In this document: positions 1 through 12,045 of the stretch, one piece after another | Layout of the letters: each line of letters begins with the position of its first letter | Numbering within the stretch: the first letter of the stretch is position 1 | From: Chryseobacterium flavum | Lineage (GTDB): Bacteria; Bacteroidota; Bacteroidia; Flavobacteriales; Weeksellaceae | Assembly (NCBI RefSeq): GCF_003385595.1 | Contig: NZ_QNUE01000003.1 | Coordinates: 248,001-312,000, forward strand | Length of the DNA stretch: 64,000 bases | Direction: 5' to 3' | Made by a program: the position numbers and the translations under genes | Notes under the pieces: generated by a model | The model's database searches: none | What the model saw: only the letters and a program-made list of their open reading frames with translations | Told to the model about the DNA's origin: nothing

Positions 1-802
1 CTGCATTGGCAAGAGAAACTTTATGTTTATCCAAGACGACATCTTTAAATTCCATCTTTGGAATAGAAAATTCAACTAATCTGGTTTTTTGAGGGTAAAA
101 CCTTTTAAATTGCGCCAATGAAAGAAGCGGGATCAGCTTAAAATTCTGAACTGACATCTGTCCGTCAGTTGTATTTATAGTATTGATAGTAATTGCATAC
201 ATCTGATCAGGACGGAAAAAGAATTTTTCTCCTTTAATACTGTATCTGTCAAAAACAACCGGTAATTTATCCTCCACAGACTCTTCTGTCATCTGCAGAT
301 TTTCCACAAACAGTTCTAAATTCTGTACAGATAAAAATTTCTGTTTGGTATGTCTGTAAATAGCAATTTTTCCGTCGTTAATTCTGATATTTTCAAAAAG
401 TACCGGATTTTTCTTTTTCCCGGTTTTACGATCAACTGGTTTTGCAAGAACAACATTTAAATTGGGTTTGCCCAGTAAAAGATCCGAAGAGCTGATTCTT
501 TTATTAAAAACAGCATCATAAATTCCGAAGCGGCTTATTTTCAGGGTATCAATAGTCCCTTGCAACCCGATGACTTCCGTATTTTGAGGGTCTTTACTGT
601 TAACTGAAATTCCTGTTGCGAAAATATTTCCTGTTCCTAAATCCACATCCAGGGTTTTATAGGAAACTTTATAATCCGTATTCTTTTTTATATAGTCCGG
701 AAGCTGGGTCTTAAGCCATATGTTCAATCCGAAATTCGCTGCAAGAAGAATTCCTGCAAGTATTCCGAAACTTATTAATAATCTTCTGACCCATTTTCTC
801 AT
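1..802 (-). CDS. AsmA-like / DUF748-like membrane-anchored protein (C-terminus outside window)
   Basis: The reading frame is open on the minus strand from an ATG at 802 to the window edge, so only about 267 N-terminal residues are visible. The protein starts with a basic stretch (MRKWVRR) and one hydrophobic helix (about residues 8-26). A beta-rich region with repeated motifs of the kind seen in AsmA/DUF748-type envelope proteins follows, for example a LxxxTGNIxATG-like turn and LLLGKPNLNV. Such proteins are anchored in the inner membrane and span the periplasm; some relatives are linked to lipid transport to the outer membrane. The family is assigned from pattern only. The neighbouring DUF2797 gene starts at 1627 in the same direction and ends 27 bp upstream, so the two may be cotranscribed. 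Confidence 0.7.
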   Translation of the reverse strand, partial: MRKWVRRLLISFGILAGILLAANFGLNIWLKTQLPDYIKKNTDYKVSYKTLDVDLGTGNIFATGISVNSKDPQNTEVIGLQGTIDTLKISRFGIYDAVFNKRISSSDLLLGKPNLNVVLAKPVDRKTGKKKNPVLFENIRINDGKIAIYRHTKQKFLSVQNLELFVENLQMTEESVEDKLPVVFDRYSIKGEKFFFRPDQMYAITINTINTTDGQMSVQNFKLIPLLSLAQFKRFYPQKTRLVEFSIPKMEFKDVVLDKHKVSLANA

Positions 803-829
803 ATTTTGTGATTTGATTTTTTACATTGA

Positions 830-1627
830 TCAATTCCTGATTTCCAGATCTATTACATATCCTTCATGCCCTCTTACATTGATGAAATTTCCTCCTTCAA
901 ATCCCAGATATTGCCCTTTGATACCGGTAAGGCGTCCTGTAAATTCAGGCTTTTTATCGAGAGTGAACGAGGTTACTTTTTCAGGTTTTTCAAACGGATA
1001 GTCAAACATCCATAGATTTTCTCCTTCGCTGTAGAACTTTTGAAAATCTTCGGGGAAATACTGTTTGATTTTTTGCTGAAAATCTGCAAGATCTATTTCT
1101 CCTTCAAAATCATCCTGAAGCATCTTCTTCCAGTTGGTTTTATCCGGTAAATGATCTTTTAGCGCTACCTCTATCATTCCGGCTTCATAACGGTTTTCAG
1201 TCCTTGCGATCGGCAGGGCAAAAGTAGCTCCTTGATCGATCCATCTTGTAGGGATCTGGGTATTCCTTGTGACCCCGACTTTTACATCTCCAGTATATGC
1301 CAGGTAAACGGTATGAGGCTGTAGCTGAATTTCTTTTTCAATGTCCAGATCACGTTCTGCCACTCCTAAATGTGCAGTAGAAAGTTCCGGTCTGATAATG
1401 GTGTCACTGGCATAAGGGCTTTCAAAAAAACAATTTTTGCAGAATCCCATTCTGTAAATCGGTTTATCTTCCCCACAATTCACACATTGAAACCCGATAT
1501 GCCTGATGTTTAACTCTTTTCCAAACAGTTCATTCATATGAATGAGATCTCCTGAGAGATTAAGGTAATACTGGATGGGTTTATCATCATAGCTGGTCAT
1601 TTTTAAAATTTGCCCTTGAAACTGCAT
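830..1627 (-). CDS. DUF2797 family protein
   Basis: This 265-residue protein has a putative zinc ribbon made of two CxxC pairs (C48/C51 and C63/C66). A conserved central region follows, reading VYLAYTGDVKVGVTR and then RWIDQGA, which is the signature I associate with DUF2797. The biochemical function is not known. The central pattern (aromatic residues, G-x-VGVT, then R) faintly resembles a GIY-YIG nuclease core, but that is inference. The start is the ATG at 1627; an in-frame ATG nine codons later is an alternative. The gene is divergent from the epimerase gene at 1718 and lies 27 bp upstream of the AsmA-like gene on the same strand. Confidence 0.8.
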   Translation of the reverse strand: MQFQGQILKMTSYDDKPIQYYLNLSGDLIHMNELFGKELNIRHIGFQCVNCGEDKPIYRMGFCKNCFFESPYASDTIIRPELSTAHLGVAERDLDIEKEIQLQPHTVYLAYTGDVKVGVTRNTQIPTRWIDQGATFALPIARTENRYEAGMIEVALKDHLPDKTNWKKMLQDDFEGEIDLADFQQKIKQYFPEDFQKFYSEGENLWMFDYPFEKPEKVTSFTLDKKPEFTGRLTGIKGQYLGFEGGNFINVRGHEGYVIDLEIRN

Positions 1628-1690
1628 ATTATATTTATATTACTTTTTTACGTAAATTTAATGATTATATTTTTCAAAAAGTAAAATTTA

Positions 1691-1698
1691 TATTTTTG
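1691..1698 (+). promoter_or_regulatory. Bacteroidota-type -7 box for the epimerase gene
   Basis: TATTTTTG matches the TAnnTTTG consensus of Bacteroidota primary-sigma promoters. It ends 19 bp before the ATG at 1718, a typical distance for this group. I see no convincing -33 element. Confidence 0.5.
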
Positions 1699-1717
1699 TG
1701 TTAATAAAAAACCACAG

Positions 1718-2746
1718 ATGATTTATCTTGTAACAGGCGGCAGCGGATTCATTGGTTCTCATTTAATTGAACAATTATTAAGAAATGGACATTCTGTCAT
1801 AAACATTGACAATTTTGATAATTTTTACAGCTATCAGATAAAAATAAAAAATACTTTAGAGTCTATTGGTATTAATTCTGATTTTCAGTTCTCTGATAAA
1901 GAAGAGGATATCAAACGCTTAATCAAGATCTCACATTCTGATCAATATTCCCTTTACTATCAGGATATCAGAGATAAGGAAGGTATTGAAAACATATTCA
2001 GAAACCACAACATTGACATGGTGATCCACCTGGCAGCACTCGCCGGAGTCCGGCCTTCTATTGAAAGGCCTTTGGAGTATGAGGAAGTGAATATCAGAGG
2101 AACGATGAACCTTTTGGATTTATGTAAAACATTTAATATTACAAAATTCATTTGTGCCTCTTCATCAAGCGTTTATGGCAATAATGAAAAAATTCCGTTT
2201 TCAGAAACAGATAATGTAGATTATCCTATTTCCCCTTATGCAGCCACTAAAAAATGCAGTGAACTCCTCGGACACGTATACCATAGTCTGTACCGGATTG
2301 ACATGATCCAACTGCGTTTTTTTACCGTGTATGGACCAAGGCAAAGACCTGATCTTGCCATTCATAAATTTACAAAACTTATTTCGGAGGGGATGGAAAT
2401 CCCTTTTTACGGAGATGGAAATACAGCCAGAGATTACACTTATATTGACGATATCATTGACGGTATTACCAAGTCTGTTCTGTATCTGGAAAAGCATTCA
2501 GGCGTTTATGAGATCATTAATTTAGGAGAAAATCAGGTAATCACTTTATCTGAAATGGTTGCTGCTATCGAAGATGCACTGGGAATGACAGCTTTAAAAA
2601 AAAATCTGCCAATGCAACCGGGGGATGTCACAAAAACCAATGCCGACATTACAAAAGCAAAGGCTTTAATAGGATACCAGCCAGACACAAACTTCCAAAA
2701 TGGCATAAAAAAATTTGTGGAATGGTTTTTGAGAAAACGACATTAA
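1718..2746 (+). CDS. NAD-dependent sugar-nucleotide epimerase, UDP-glucuronate 4-epimerase type
   Basis: This 342-residue protein is an extended short-chain dehydrogenase. It has the N-terminal Rossmann motif GGSGFIG (residues 7-13), the catalytic YxxxK (Y174, K178 in SPYAATKK) and a preceding serine run (CASSSSVYG). The motif FTVYGPRQRPD and the overall length are typical of UDP-glucuronate 4-epimerases (CapI/LpsL type), which supply UDP-galacturonate for surface polysaccharides. Related GDP-mannose or UDP-glucose epimerases cannot be excluded. An insertion of roughly 30 residues around positions 45-75 is usual for this subfamily. It appears monocistronic with its own -7 box. Confidence 0.85.
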   Translation: MIYLVTGGSGFIGSHLIEQLLRNGHSVINIDNFDNFYSYQIKIKNTLESIGINSDFQFSDKEEDIKRLIKISHSDQYSLYYQDIRDKEGIENIFRNHNIDMVIHLAALAGVRPSIERPLEYEEVNIRGTMNLLDLCKTFNITKFICASSSSVYGNNEKIPFSETDNVDYPISPYAATKKCSELLGHVYHSLYRIDMIQLRFFTVYGPRQRPDLAIHKFTKLISEGMEIPFYGDGNTARDYTYIDDIIDGITKSVLYLEKHSGVYEIINLGENQVITLSEMVAAIEDALGMTALKKNLPMQPGDVTKTNADITKAKALIGYQPDTNFQNGIKKFVEWFLRKRH

Positions 2747-2854
2747 GTAATTGCTGACACCGCTTTGATACAGTTGTGACAGACAATTATCAAAAAAAAT
2801 ATAAAAAGAATTGAAAATCAAGTATAAAAAAGTTTATAATATAACCTATTTTTA

Positions 2855-2862
2855 TACTTTTG
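2855..2862 (+). promoter_or_regulatory. Bacteroidota-type -7 box upstream of the DUF2795 gene
   Basis: TACTTTTG matches TAnnTTTG and lies 17 bp before the ATG at 2880. It probably serves the DUF2795 gene and possibly secA behind it. Confidence 0.5.
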
Positions 2863-2879
2863 CAAAAAATTAGAAAATT

Positions 2880-3101
2880 ATGTACTGGACATTAGAATTA
2901 GCTTCATATCTAAGTGACGCACCTTGGCCAATGACAAAAGCAGAGCTTATTGACTACGCAATCAGAACTGGTGCACCTATGGAAGTAGTGGAAAACCTTC
3001 AGGCAATCGAAGACGAAGGAGAAATTTATGAATCTATCGAAGAAGTATGGAGTGATTATCCTACTGACGAAGACTTCCTTTGGAACGAGGACGAATATTA
3101 A
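2880..3101 (+). CDS. DUF2795 family small acidic protein
   Basis: This 73-residue protein begins MYWTLELASYLSDAPWP, a pattern of small DUF2795 proteins found in Bacteroidota, and ends in a strongly acidic tail. The N-terminal part is predicted to be a compact helical domain. The function is unknown. It lies 123 bp upstream of secA on the same strand, so a link with secretion or shared transcription is possible but unproven. Confidence 0.8.
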   Translation: MYWTLELASYLSDAPWPMTKAELIDYAIRTGAPMEVVENLQAIEDEGEIYESIEEVWSDYPTDEDFLWNEDEY

Positions 3102-3107
3102 TAAGCA

Positions 3108-3141
3108 ATAAGCTTTAGGCTGCGTGCTTAGAGCTTTTTTG
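3108..3141 (+). terminator. Imperfect hairpin with T-tract between the DUF2795 gene and secA
   Basis: AAGCTTTAGGC and GCTTAGAGCTT form an imperfect stem (two mismatches) followed by TTTTTT. It may partly terminate transcription before secA. The spacer also contains a small ACACG/CGTGT hairpin at 3162-3176 and AGC-rich words shared with other spacers in this window. Confidence 0.4.
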
Positions 3142-3224
3142 CCCTTTTTATATATTAATTTACACGATAAGCGTGTCATTAAAACGCTTAAAGCATCTTG
3201 CATTAAGCATAAAGCAAAAAATTT

Positions 3225-6299
<3,075 letters not shown>

Positions 6300-6322
6300 G
6301 AAAAATTCATAATATTACAAAG

Positions 6323-6356
6323 AAACCGCTTCAGCATTGACTGAAGCGGTTTTTTG
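6323..6356 (+). terminator. Rho-independent terminator after secA
   Basis: AACCGCTTCAG and CTGAAGCGGTT form a perfect 11-bp stem with a six-base loop, followed by a T-tract. It begins 24 bp after the secA stop codon. Confidence 0.9.
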
Positions 6357-6424
6357 TTATTCAGTATATAATAATTTTATGATAAATATCAATAATATTA
6401 TTTATTTAGAACAGTTAAAAATAA

Positions 6425-6432
6425 TATATTTG
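6425..6432 (+). promoter_or_regulatory. Bacteroidota-type -7 box for the first TonB receptor cassette
   Basis: TATATTTG fits TAnnTTTG and lies 17 bp before the ATG at 6450. No Fur box stands out in the preceding AT-rich stretch. Confidence 0.5.
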
Positions 6433-6449
6433 CAGAAAATTTGACTTTC

Positions 6450-8639
6450 ATGAAAAATGTACTGATCTTCGCTTCCGCACTGGGAACAATGCTGGTTTCT
6501 GCCCAAAAAAAAGATTCATTAACCACAAAAAACATTGATGAAGTAGTTATCAATACATACGTCAAGAAAGACAGTGATTATTCCAACAAAATGCCACTTA
6601 AAGCTATAGAAGATCCACAGGTCTACTCTTCTATTGACAAAGGAGTTCTGGAAAACCAACTATTATTTACCGTAGATGATGCCTTCAGGAATGTGGCAGG
6701 TGCACAAAAAATGTGGAGCGCAACCAACAGATCCGGAGATGGAGGTATCTATCTTAATTTAAGAGGTTTTGTAGCCGGAAACTCTATCAGGAACGGTATG
6801 GTGGCGCCTATTACTACTTCTATGGATGCCATTAATGTCGAAAGAATTGAAGTTTTAAAAGGACCGTCCGCAACCTTATTTGGAAGCAATGTGACTTCTT
6901 ACGGAGGCGTAGTGAACAGAATTACTAAAAAACCATTTGAAACTTTTGCAGGGGCAGTTTCTCTGGCAGGAGGAAGTTATAATTACTACAGAGTGCAGGC
7001 TGATGTCAATACTCCGCTGACCAATGATAAAAAATTATTATTCAGATTAAATACAGCTTATACAAATCAAGGGACTTTCCAAAGAACTAATGCAAAGAAT
7101 TCATTCTATGCATTTACACCTTCCATCACTTACCGTCCTACGGATAATTTAGAGATCAATGCAGAACTGGAAATGTTTGAAACTAATTCGTATCCTGAAA
7201 CAGCATTTTTCTTTTATTTCCCGAGCTCACAACTTGGTGCAGACAACATGGACAAAATGGAGAATCTTGGTTATAATTATAAACAGTCTTACACCGGAGA
7301 AGGTCTTAAAACTGTAGGTAAAGCAAGAAATTTCTTTGGGCAGGTTAACTATAAGATTAATGAGCATATTAAATCTTCCACTAATGTAAGTACTGCTTAT
7401 TCTTACTCAGACGGATTTAGCCCATATTTTTATTTCGCTCCCAATCCTACAAATAGTTCTGAAGTTGGAATAGCAAGGGCCGACCAGTCAACCAAAGATA
7501 GCAAAAGGACATATTTTCAGGTTCAGCAAAACTTCAATTTTGATTTCAATATCGGAAGCGTGAGAAACAGAACTGTAGCTGGTTTCGATTATATGAGATT
7601 GAATGACAATCAATATTTTATGTTCACCAATTTTGACTGGGTTCCTTTTACAGGCACAGATTATTCTAACATGAACGGACAGACATTGGGTGCTATGTAC
7701 GATAATCTGAAAAGCCAGCCTGACTTTGACAAAAATTATACTTATATAAGTACAGGAAAAAAAGATACTTACAGTGGTTATATTTCTAATGTAATCACTC
7801 CTATATCTGGGCTTAATATCCTTACTTCTTTACGATATGAAAGTATAGATTTTAAAGGGGGTCAAACGGGACAAAATATTACCGCCGCATATACTCAAGG
7901 AGCATGGTCACCTAAACTAGGAGTTGTGTATCAGATTATTCAGGATAAAGTATCTGTTTTTGGAAACTATCAAAACAGTTTTACAAGCAATGGATATTAT
8001 ATTTCTGACGCAAATTCCAATCTTACACTTTCTGATCCGGAAAGGGCCAATCAGTTTGAAGGAGGCTTCAAAACCAACCTTATAAAAGGAAGAATCAGTA
8101 CAACACTAAGTTATTACAATATCAAGGTAAAGAACACCCTTTTGAATGTCGGATATACTGATCAGGGAAGAGCAATTCAAAGGCAAGCTGGCTCACTAAC
8201 AAGCCAAGGTGTTGAACTGGAAGCAAACGCTTATCTGATCAAAGGGTTCTCTGTAATTGCCGGGGTAAGCTACAATGATATGAAATATACAGAGGCTGAC
8301 GAAACGGTAATCGGAAGAAGGCCAGCGACAGCTTCGTCTCCATGGCTGGTTAACTTCAACGCAAGCTACCAGTTCCTTGATGGAAAATTAAAAGGTCTTG
8401 GATTCGGAGTTGGAGGAAACTATGCCAGCGATAACAAGATTGTCAACTCAACCACAATGGGAACTTTCATACTTCCAAAATATCTGGTACTGAATGCTAA
8501 TGCCTTTTATGATACAAAAAAGTTCAGAATCGGGGTAAAGGTAGACAACTTTACTAACGAACATTACTGGAGCGGATATACTACGGCCAATGCACAAGCT
8601 CTTGCCAACGTATTAGGAAGCTTCACATATAAATTTTAA
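6450..8639 (+). CDS. TonB-dependent siderophore-type outer membrane receptor
   Basis: This protein of about 729 residues starts at the ATG at 6450; an in-frame TTG at 6441 would add three residues and is unlikely. A signal peptide (MKNVLIFASALGTMLVSA) is followed by a TonB-box-like segment (NIDEVVI). A plug domain contains LNLRGF, VERIEVLKGPSATLFG and the G-G-x-VNRITKKP turn typical of siderophore receptors. The rest is a 22-strand-type beta barrel ending in an aromatic residue (FTYKF). It imports a TonB-dependent ligand, most likely a ferric siderophore. The 41-bp gap to the following PepSY gene contains a terminator-like hairpin. The N-terminus closely resembles that of the second receptor at 9882, so the two are paralogues. 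Confidence 0.9.
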   Translation: MKNVLIFASALGTMLVSAQKKDSLTTKNIDEVVINTYVKKDSDYSNKMPLKAIEDPQVYSSIDKGVLENQLLFTVDDAFRNVAGAQKMWSATNRSGDGGIYLNLRGFVAGNSIRNGMVAPITTSMDAINVERIEVLKGPSATLFGSNVTSYGGVVNRITKKPFETFAGAVSLAGGSYNYYRVQADVNTPLTNDKKLLFRLNTAYTNQGTFQRTNAKNSFYAFTPSITYRPTDNLEINAELEMFETNSYPETAFFFYFPSSQLGADNMDKMENLGYNYKQSYTGEGLKTVGKARNFFGQVNYKINEHIKSSTNVSTAYSYSDGFSPYFYFAPNPTNSSEVGIARADQSTKDSKRTYFQVQQNFNFDFNIGSVRNRTVAGFDYMRLNDNQYFMFTNFDWVPFTGTDYSNMNGQTLGAMYDNLKSQPDFDKNYTYISTGKKDTYSGYISNVITPISGLNILTSLRYESIDFKGGQTGQNITAAYTQGAWSPKLGVVYQIIQDKVSVFGNYQNSFTSNGYYISDANSNLTLSDPERANQFEGGFKTNLIKGRISTTLSYYNIKVKNTLLNVGYTDQGRAIQRQAGSLTSQGVELEANAYLIKGFSVIAGVSYNDMKYTEADETVIGRRPATASSPWLVNFNASYQFLDGKLKGLGFGVGGNYASDNKIVNSTTMGTFILPKYLVLNANAFYDTKKFRIGVKVDNFTNEHYWSGYTTANAQALANVLGSFTYKF

Positions 8640-8649
8640 AAATTCAAAG

Positions 8650-8676
8650 GTTAGCCCCTCATGGGGTTAACTTTTT
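8650..8676 (+). terminator. Terminator-like hairpin between the receptor and PepSY genes
   Basis: GTTAGCCCC and GGGGTTAAC pair fully (one G-T wobble) around a four-base loop, followed by TTTTT. The next start codon is only a few bases away at 8680. It may lower expression of the downstream PepSY gene relative to the receptor. Confidence 0.65.
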
Positions 8677-8679
8677 GCT

Positions 8680-9882
8680 ATGAGAAAAAAGCATCATCAT
8701 AAAAAGAAGGTTTCTCCAACAAAAAAATGGTCCTCCAGGCTGCATTTGTGGTTTGGTTTGTCTGTTGGCTTCGTTGTATTTATAGTCTCTCTTTCAGGGA
8801 CTTTGTATGTTTTTAAGGATGAAATACAGGATAGTTTAAGAAAAGAAGCCATTTACCTTAAAAACGAAAATGTCGGAACAAAACCATTACCTATCAATCT
8901 GCTTCGTGAAAAAGTATCCCTGGAGCTTAATGAAAAATACCCTGTAAGTGCGGTAGAAATTCCTTTGGACAAAACCAAATCCTATCAATTTCAGTACTAT
9001 GAAAAAAGTAAAAAGGGATGGAATTATTTTCAGCAGGTGCTTATCAACAAACAGGTTTATGTAAATCAATATACCGGGCAAGTCCTTGCGGTTTATGATG
9101 AAAAATACGATGTCTTCAACATTCTGAAATATATCCACTGGGGACTTTTGCTCAATTCTGAATGGGGGCCTTATACCGTAGGAATCCCAACGGTACTGTT
9201 CATCATTATGCTAATCACAGGGATCATTTTATGGTGGCCTAAAAATAAAAATGCCAGAAAAGGACGTTTTTGGTTCAATTGGGAGGCTGTTAAAAACTGG
9301 AAGCGCAAAAACTATGATCTTCATAATATCCTGGGTTTTTATGCCTCATTTATTGCTTTATTATTAAGTGTTACAGGTCTCTATTTTGCCTATCCCTACG
9401 TAAAAAACACCTTTACTTTTGCATTATCTGGTTCATGGGAGCTTCCAAAAGAAAAAGAAAGAAAATCTCCGGACTCTCTGATGGCAAAGAATGAAGCTGT
9501 TTTTGATCTGGCTGCGGCACAGACTGAAAAGTTATATGCAAAATCATCCAGCTTCAGAATTACTTTAAACGGAAAGAATAAAAAAGGAAAGGAACTAAAA
9601 AATCTTCCGGTAACAGTTTACGGACTGGATGGCAGATACAGTGAAAGAAACCTTCTTACATTTGACAAGTACTCCGGAAAATTACTGGCAAACAAACCTC
9701 ATCACGAGCTCAATACTGCCGAGAAATATTCCAACGCCAATTATGATATTCATACCGGGTCCTATTTCGGAATTATTGGAAAAATTATCTGGTTTATTGC
9801 AGGACTCATATGTACATCACTCCCTGTAACCGGGTTTCTGGTTTGGTGGGGGAAAAGAAAGAAAAAAGGAAAAAAAATATAA
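8680..9882 (+). CDS. PepSY-associated inner membrane protein (iron-uptake type)
   Basis: This 400-residue protein has a His/Lys-rich N-terminus (MRKKHHHKKK) and four predicted membrane helices near residues 24-45, 163-185, 215-240 and 362-389. Its periplasmic PepSY-type segments contain motifs such as YVNQYTGQVLAVYDE and IHWGLLL, and membrane ends read ILWWPKN and VTGFLVWWG. Family members often sit beside siderophore receptors, and some act in periplasmic ferrisiderophore reduction. That role is inferred here from context. Its TAA stop overlaps the ATG of the next receptor by one base, so translation is likely coupled. It is a paralogue of the protein at 12046. Confidence 0.88.
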   Translation: MRKKHHHKKKVSPTKKWSSRLHLWFGLSVGFVVFIVSLSGTLYVFKDEIQDSLRKEAIYLKNENVGTKPLPINLLREKVSLELNEKYPVSAVEIPLDKTKSYQFQYYEKSKKGWNYFQQVLINKQVYVNQYTGQVLAVYDEKYDVFNILKYIHWGLLLNSEWGPYTVGIPTVLFIIMLITGIILWWPKNKNARKGRFWFNWEAVKNWKRKNYDLHNILGFYASFIALLLSVTGLYFAYPYVKNTFTFALSGSWELPKEKERKSPDSLMAKNEAVFDLAAAQTEKLYAKSSSFRITLNGKNKKGKELKNLPVTVYGLDGRYSERNLLTFDKYSGKLLANKPHHELNTAEKYSNANYDIHTGSYFGIIGKIIWFIAGLICTSLPVTGFLVWWGKRKKKGKKI

Positions 9883-11996
9883 TGAAAAAAGTACTTTTAT
9901 CAGCTGCCTGTCTAGGAACCACTACCGTTTTTGCCCAGGTAAAAGATAGTTTACTGACCAAAAATGTAGACGAGGTTGTAATGACAGCCTCCAGAAAAAA
10001 GGAAAATATAAAAGAGGTTCCAGGTTCTGTTACTGTTGTCGGAGAAAAGCAGATCCAGTCACAGCTGACTGTTAACTCAGATATTACAAGTATCCTGCAG
10101 TACACTGTTCCCAGTTTAGGAACCAATTCAGGGCAAACTTCCAATACAGGACAGACGTTACGAGGACGTCAGGTTTTGGTTTTGATTGACGGCATTCCAC
10201 AGTCTACTCCACTCCGTAACGGGGCCAGAGATCTAAGAACGATTGATCCTTCAGCTATTGAAAGAATTGAGGTGATCAAAGGCGCTTCTTCCGTTTATGG
10301 TAACGGGGCAGACGGAGGGATCATCAATTATATTACAAAAAGAAGCAAAACAGATAAAAAAATCTCCGGAATTTCACAGGTAGGTTTTACCGGACAGCCT
10401 TACGGAGGTACTTTAGGAGTAAGAACCAGCCAACTTTTATCCGGAAAGATTAACAAGTTTGATTATACCCTTTCTCTGGCCTATGAAAGAACTGGATATA
10501 CAAAAGACGGAGATGGTGTTTTGATAAGCCCTACTTATAGCATTGCCAAAATGGACAACTACAATGGATTATTGAAAATAGGGTATGATATCAACGAAAA
10601 TCAAAGAATTGAAGCTTCTTATATCGGATATTCTTCAAGATCAGACCTGAATGTGGGATTAAAAACCGGAAAATACGGCATCAAGCCTACTATTGGAGAA
10701 GGAATTGGAAAAGGTTTGGAAACAACCCCTCAGGGAACTCCGAAGAACCACAATATCAGAGTGAGCTATGACAATAAGAATCTTTTTGCCGGAACCTCTT
10801 TGAATATCAACCTTTATTATCAGGATTTCAAAACCGTTTATGGATACAGCGACACCTTTTTCAATGGTGGACAGTCTAATGTCATTTCAAAAAAAGCAGG
10901 GGCAAGATTCAATTTTGATACCCAGCTTTGGAATTCGGCCAACTCTCAGGGAGAGATTATCTATGGAGCTGATATTCTGAATGATGAAACTGTACAAAAA
11001 CTAGAAGACGGACGTTTCTGGACTCCTAATATGAACATGACCAATATTGCCCCTTTCGTACTGGCAAAAATTGATCTTTTTAAAAAGTTTACGATTAAAG
11101 GAGGACTTCGTTATGAAAACATCAAAGTAAATGTTGATGACTTCAATACTCTTTCTACGCTTAAAAGTGACGGAACTTTCACCAAAAGTATTCCTGTGGC
11201 CGGTGGAAAGCTGACTTATAATGCTCTGGTAGGAAATATCGGTATCCGTTACAATATTGAACCTTATATCAACCTTTTCGGAAGTTTCTCTCAGGCATAC
11301 TCTATTAATGAGCTGGGAAGAATCTTAAGAACTTCAACTTCTGAAACGATTAAAAACCTGGAAACCAAACCGATTATTGTCAACAATTATGAATTGGGTG
11401 CTACAGGACAACTTTCCAGCTGGCTGAACTATGAATTAACTTCTTATGTAAGTACCTCTAAATTGGGAGCTTCATTCGTACAGAGCCCGGACAGAGCGTT
11501 AATGATTCAGAGATCTCCTGAAATCGTGTACGGTGTTGAAGGGTTTTTACACTTTACTCCAGTAAAATGGATCCAGTTTGGTGGAAGCTACAGCTGGATG
11601 GAGGGAATTACTTCTGTAAAAGATGACGGAGACTATTCCACAAAGATCAATAACAGCAGAATTTCTGCGCCTAAGGTTTTGGCATATGTTCAGGCCAGAC
11701 CGATTCCTGCTCTATCCGTTGGGCTTGATATGCTTCACTCTTTCAAGCAAAACAGATTTGAGCCTAATGCTAAGACGGGATTGTATGCTTATGGTGAAGG
11801 ATATGTACCAGAATATACTGTTTTCAATTTCAAATCAAGTTATGAGGTTAATAACAACTGGAGAGTATCATTAGGTATCGAAAATCTTTTCAATAAACTG
11901 TACCAGCCTGCTATTTCATGGTGGACAGCCAGAGACAGTGATTTTACCAATGCTCTGGGCCTTAGAGGAACATTCATGGTTGAATATAGATTTTAA
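9882..11996 (+). CDS. TonB-dependent outer membrane receptor
   Basis: This protein is about 704 residues from the ATG at 9882, which overlaps the upstream TAA by one base; an upstream in-frame extension to 9810 would run inside the previous gene and is rejected. The signal peptide (MKKVLLSAACLGTTTVFA) is followed by a TonB-box-like NVDEVVM. The plug contains LRGRQVLVLIDGIP, IERIEVIKGASSVYG and GGIINYITK. The barrel ends FMVEYRF. The plug sequence fits siderophore or heme/cobalamin receptors; the ligand is unknown. It forms a cassette with the PepSY gene at 12046. Confidence 0.9.
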   Translation: MKKVLLSAACLGTTTVFAQVKDSLLTKNVDEVVMTASRKKENIKEVPGSVTVVGEKQIQSQLTVNSDITSILQYTVPSLGTNSGQTSNTGQTLRGRQVLVLIDGIPQSTPLRNGARDLRTIDPSAIERIEVIKGASSVYGNGADGGIINYITKRSKTDKKISGISQVGFTGQPYGGTLGVRTSQLLSGKINKFDYTLSLAYERTGYTKDGDGVLISPTYSIAKMDNYNGLLKIGYDINENQRIEASYIGYSSRSDLNVGLKTGKYGIKPTIGEGIGKGLETTPQGTPKNHNIRVSYDNKNLFAGTSLNINLYYQDFKTVYGYSDTFFNGGQSNVISKKAGARFNFDTQLWNSANSQGEIIYGADILNDETVQKLEDGRFWTPNMNMTNIAPFVLAKIDLFKKFTIKGGLRYENIKVNVDDFNTLSTLKSDGTFTKSIPVAGGKLTYNALVGNIGIRYNIEPYINLFGSFSQAYSINELGRILRTSTSETIKNLETKPIIVNNYELGATGQLSSWLNYELTSYVSTSKLGASFVQSPDRALMIQRSPEIVYGVEGFLHFTPVKWIQFGGSYSWMEGITSVKDDGDYSTKINNSRISAPKVLAYVQARPIPALSVGLDMLHSFKQNRFEPNAKTGLYAYGEGYVPEYTVFNFKSSYEVNNNWRVSLGIENLFNKLYQPAISWWTARDSDFTNALGLRGTFMVEYRF

Positions 11997-12010
11997 TTAA
12001 ACTAAATAAA

Positions 12011-12031
12011 AAGCAAAGCTTATATTTGCTT
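12011..12031 (+). promoter_or_regulatory. Overlapping weak hairpin and TATATTTG -7 box before the second PepSY gene
   Basis: AAGCAAA (12011-12017) can pair with TTTGCTT (12025-12031). The loop side includes TATATTTG (12021-12028), a match to TAnnTTTG placed 17 bp before the ATG at 12046. The site could be a weak terminator, an internal promoter, or both. Confidence 0.35.
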
Positions 12032-12045
12032 ACTTTTATTGCTAT

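Noticed and set aside
1646..1660. TTTACGTAAA palindrome between the DUF2797 and epimerase genes as a fourth copy of the regulon operator
   Set aside because: The half-sites are fused rather than separated by six bases, and no -7 box lies 21 bp away.
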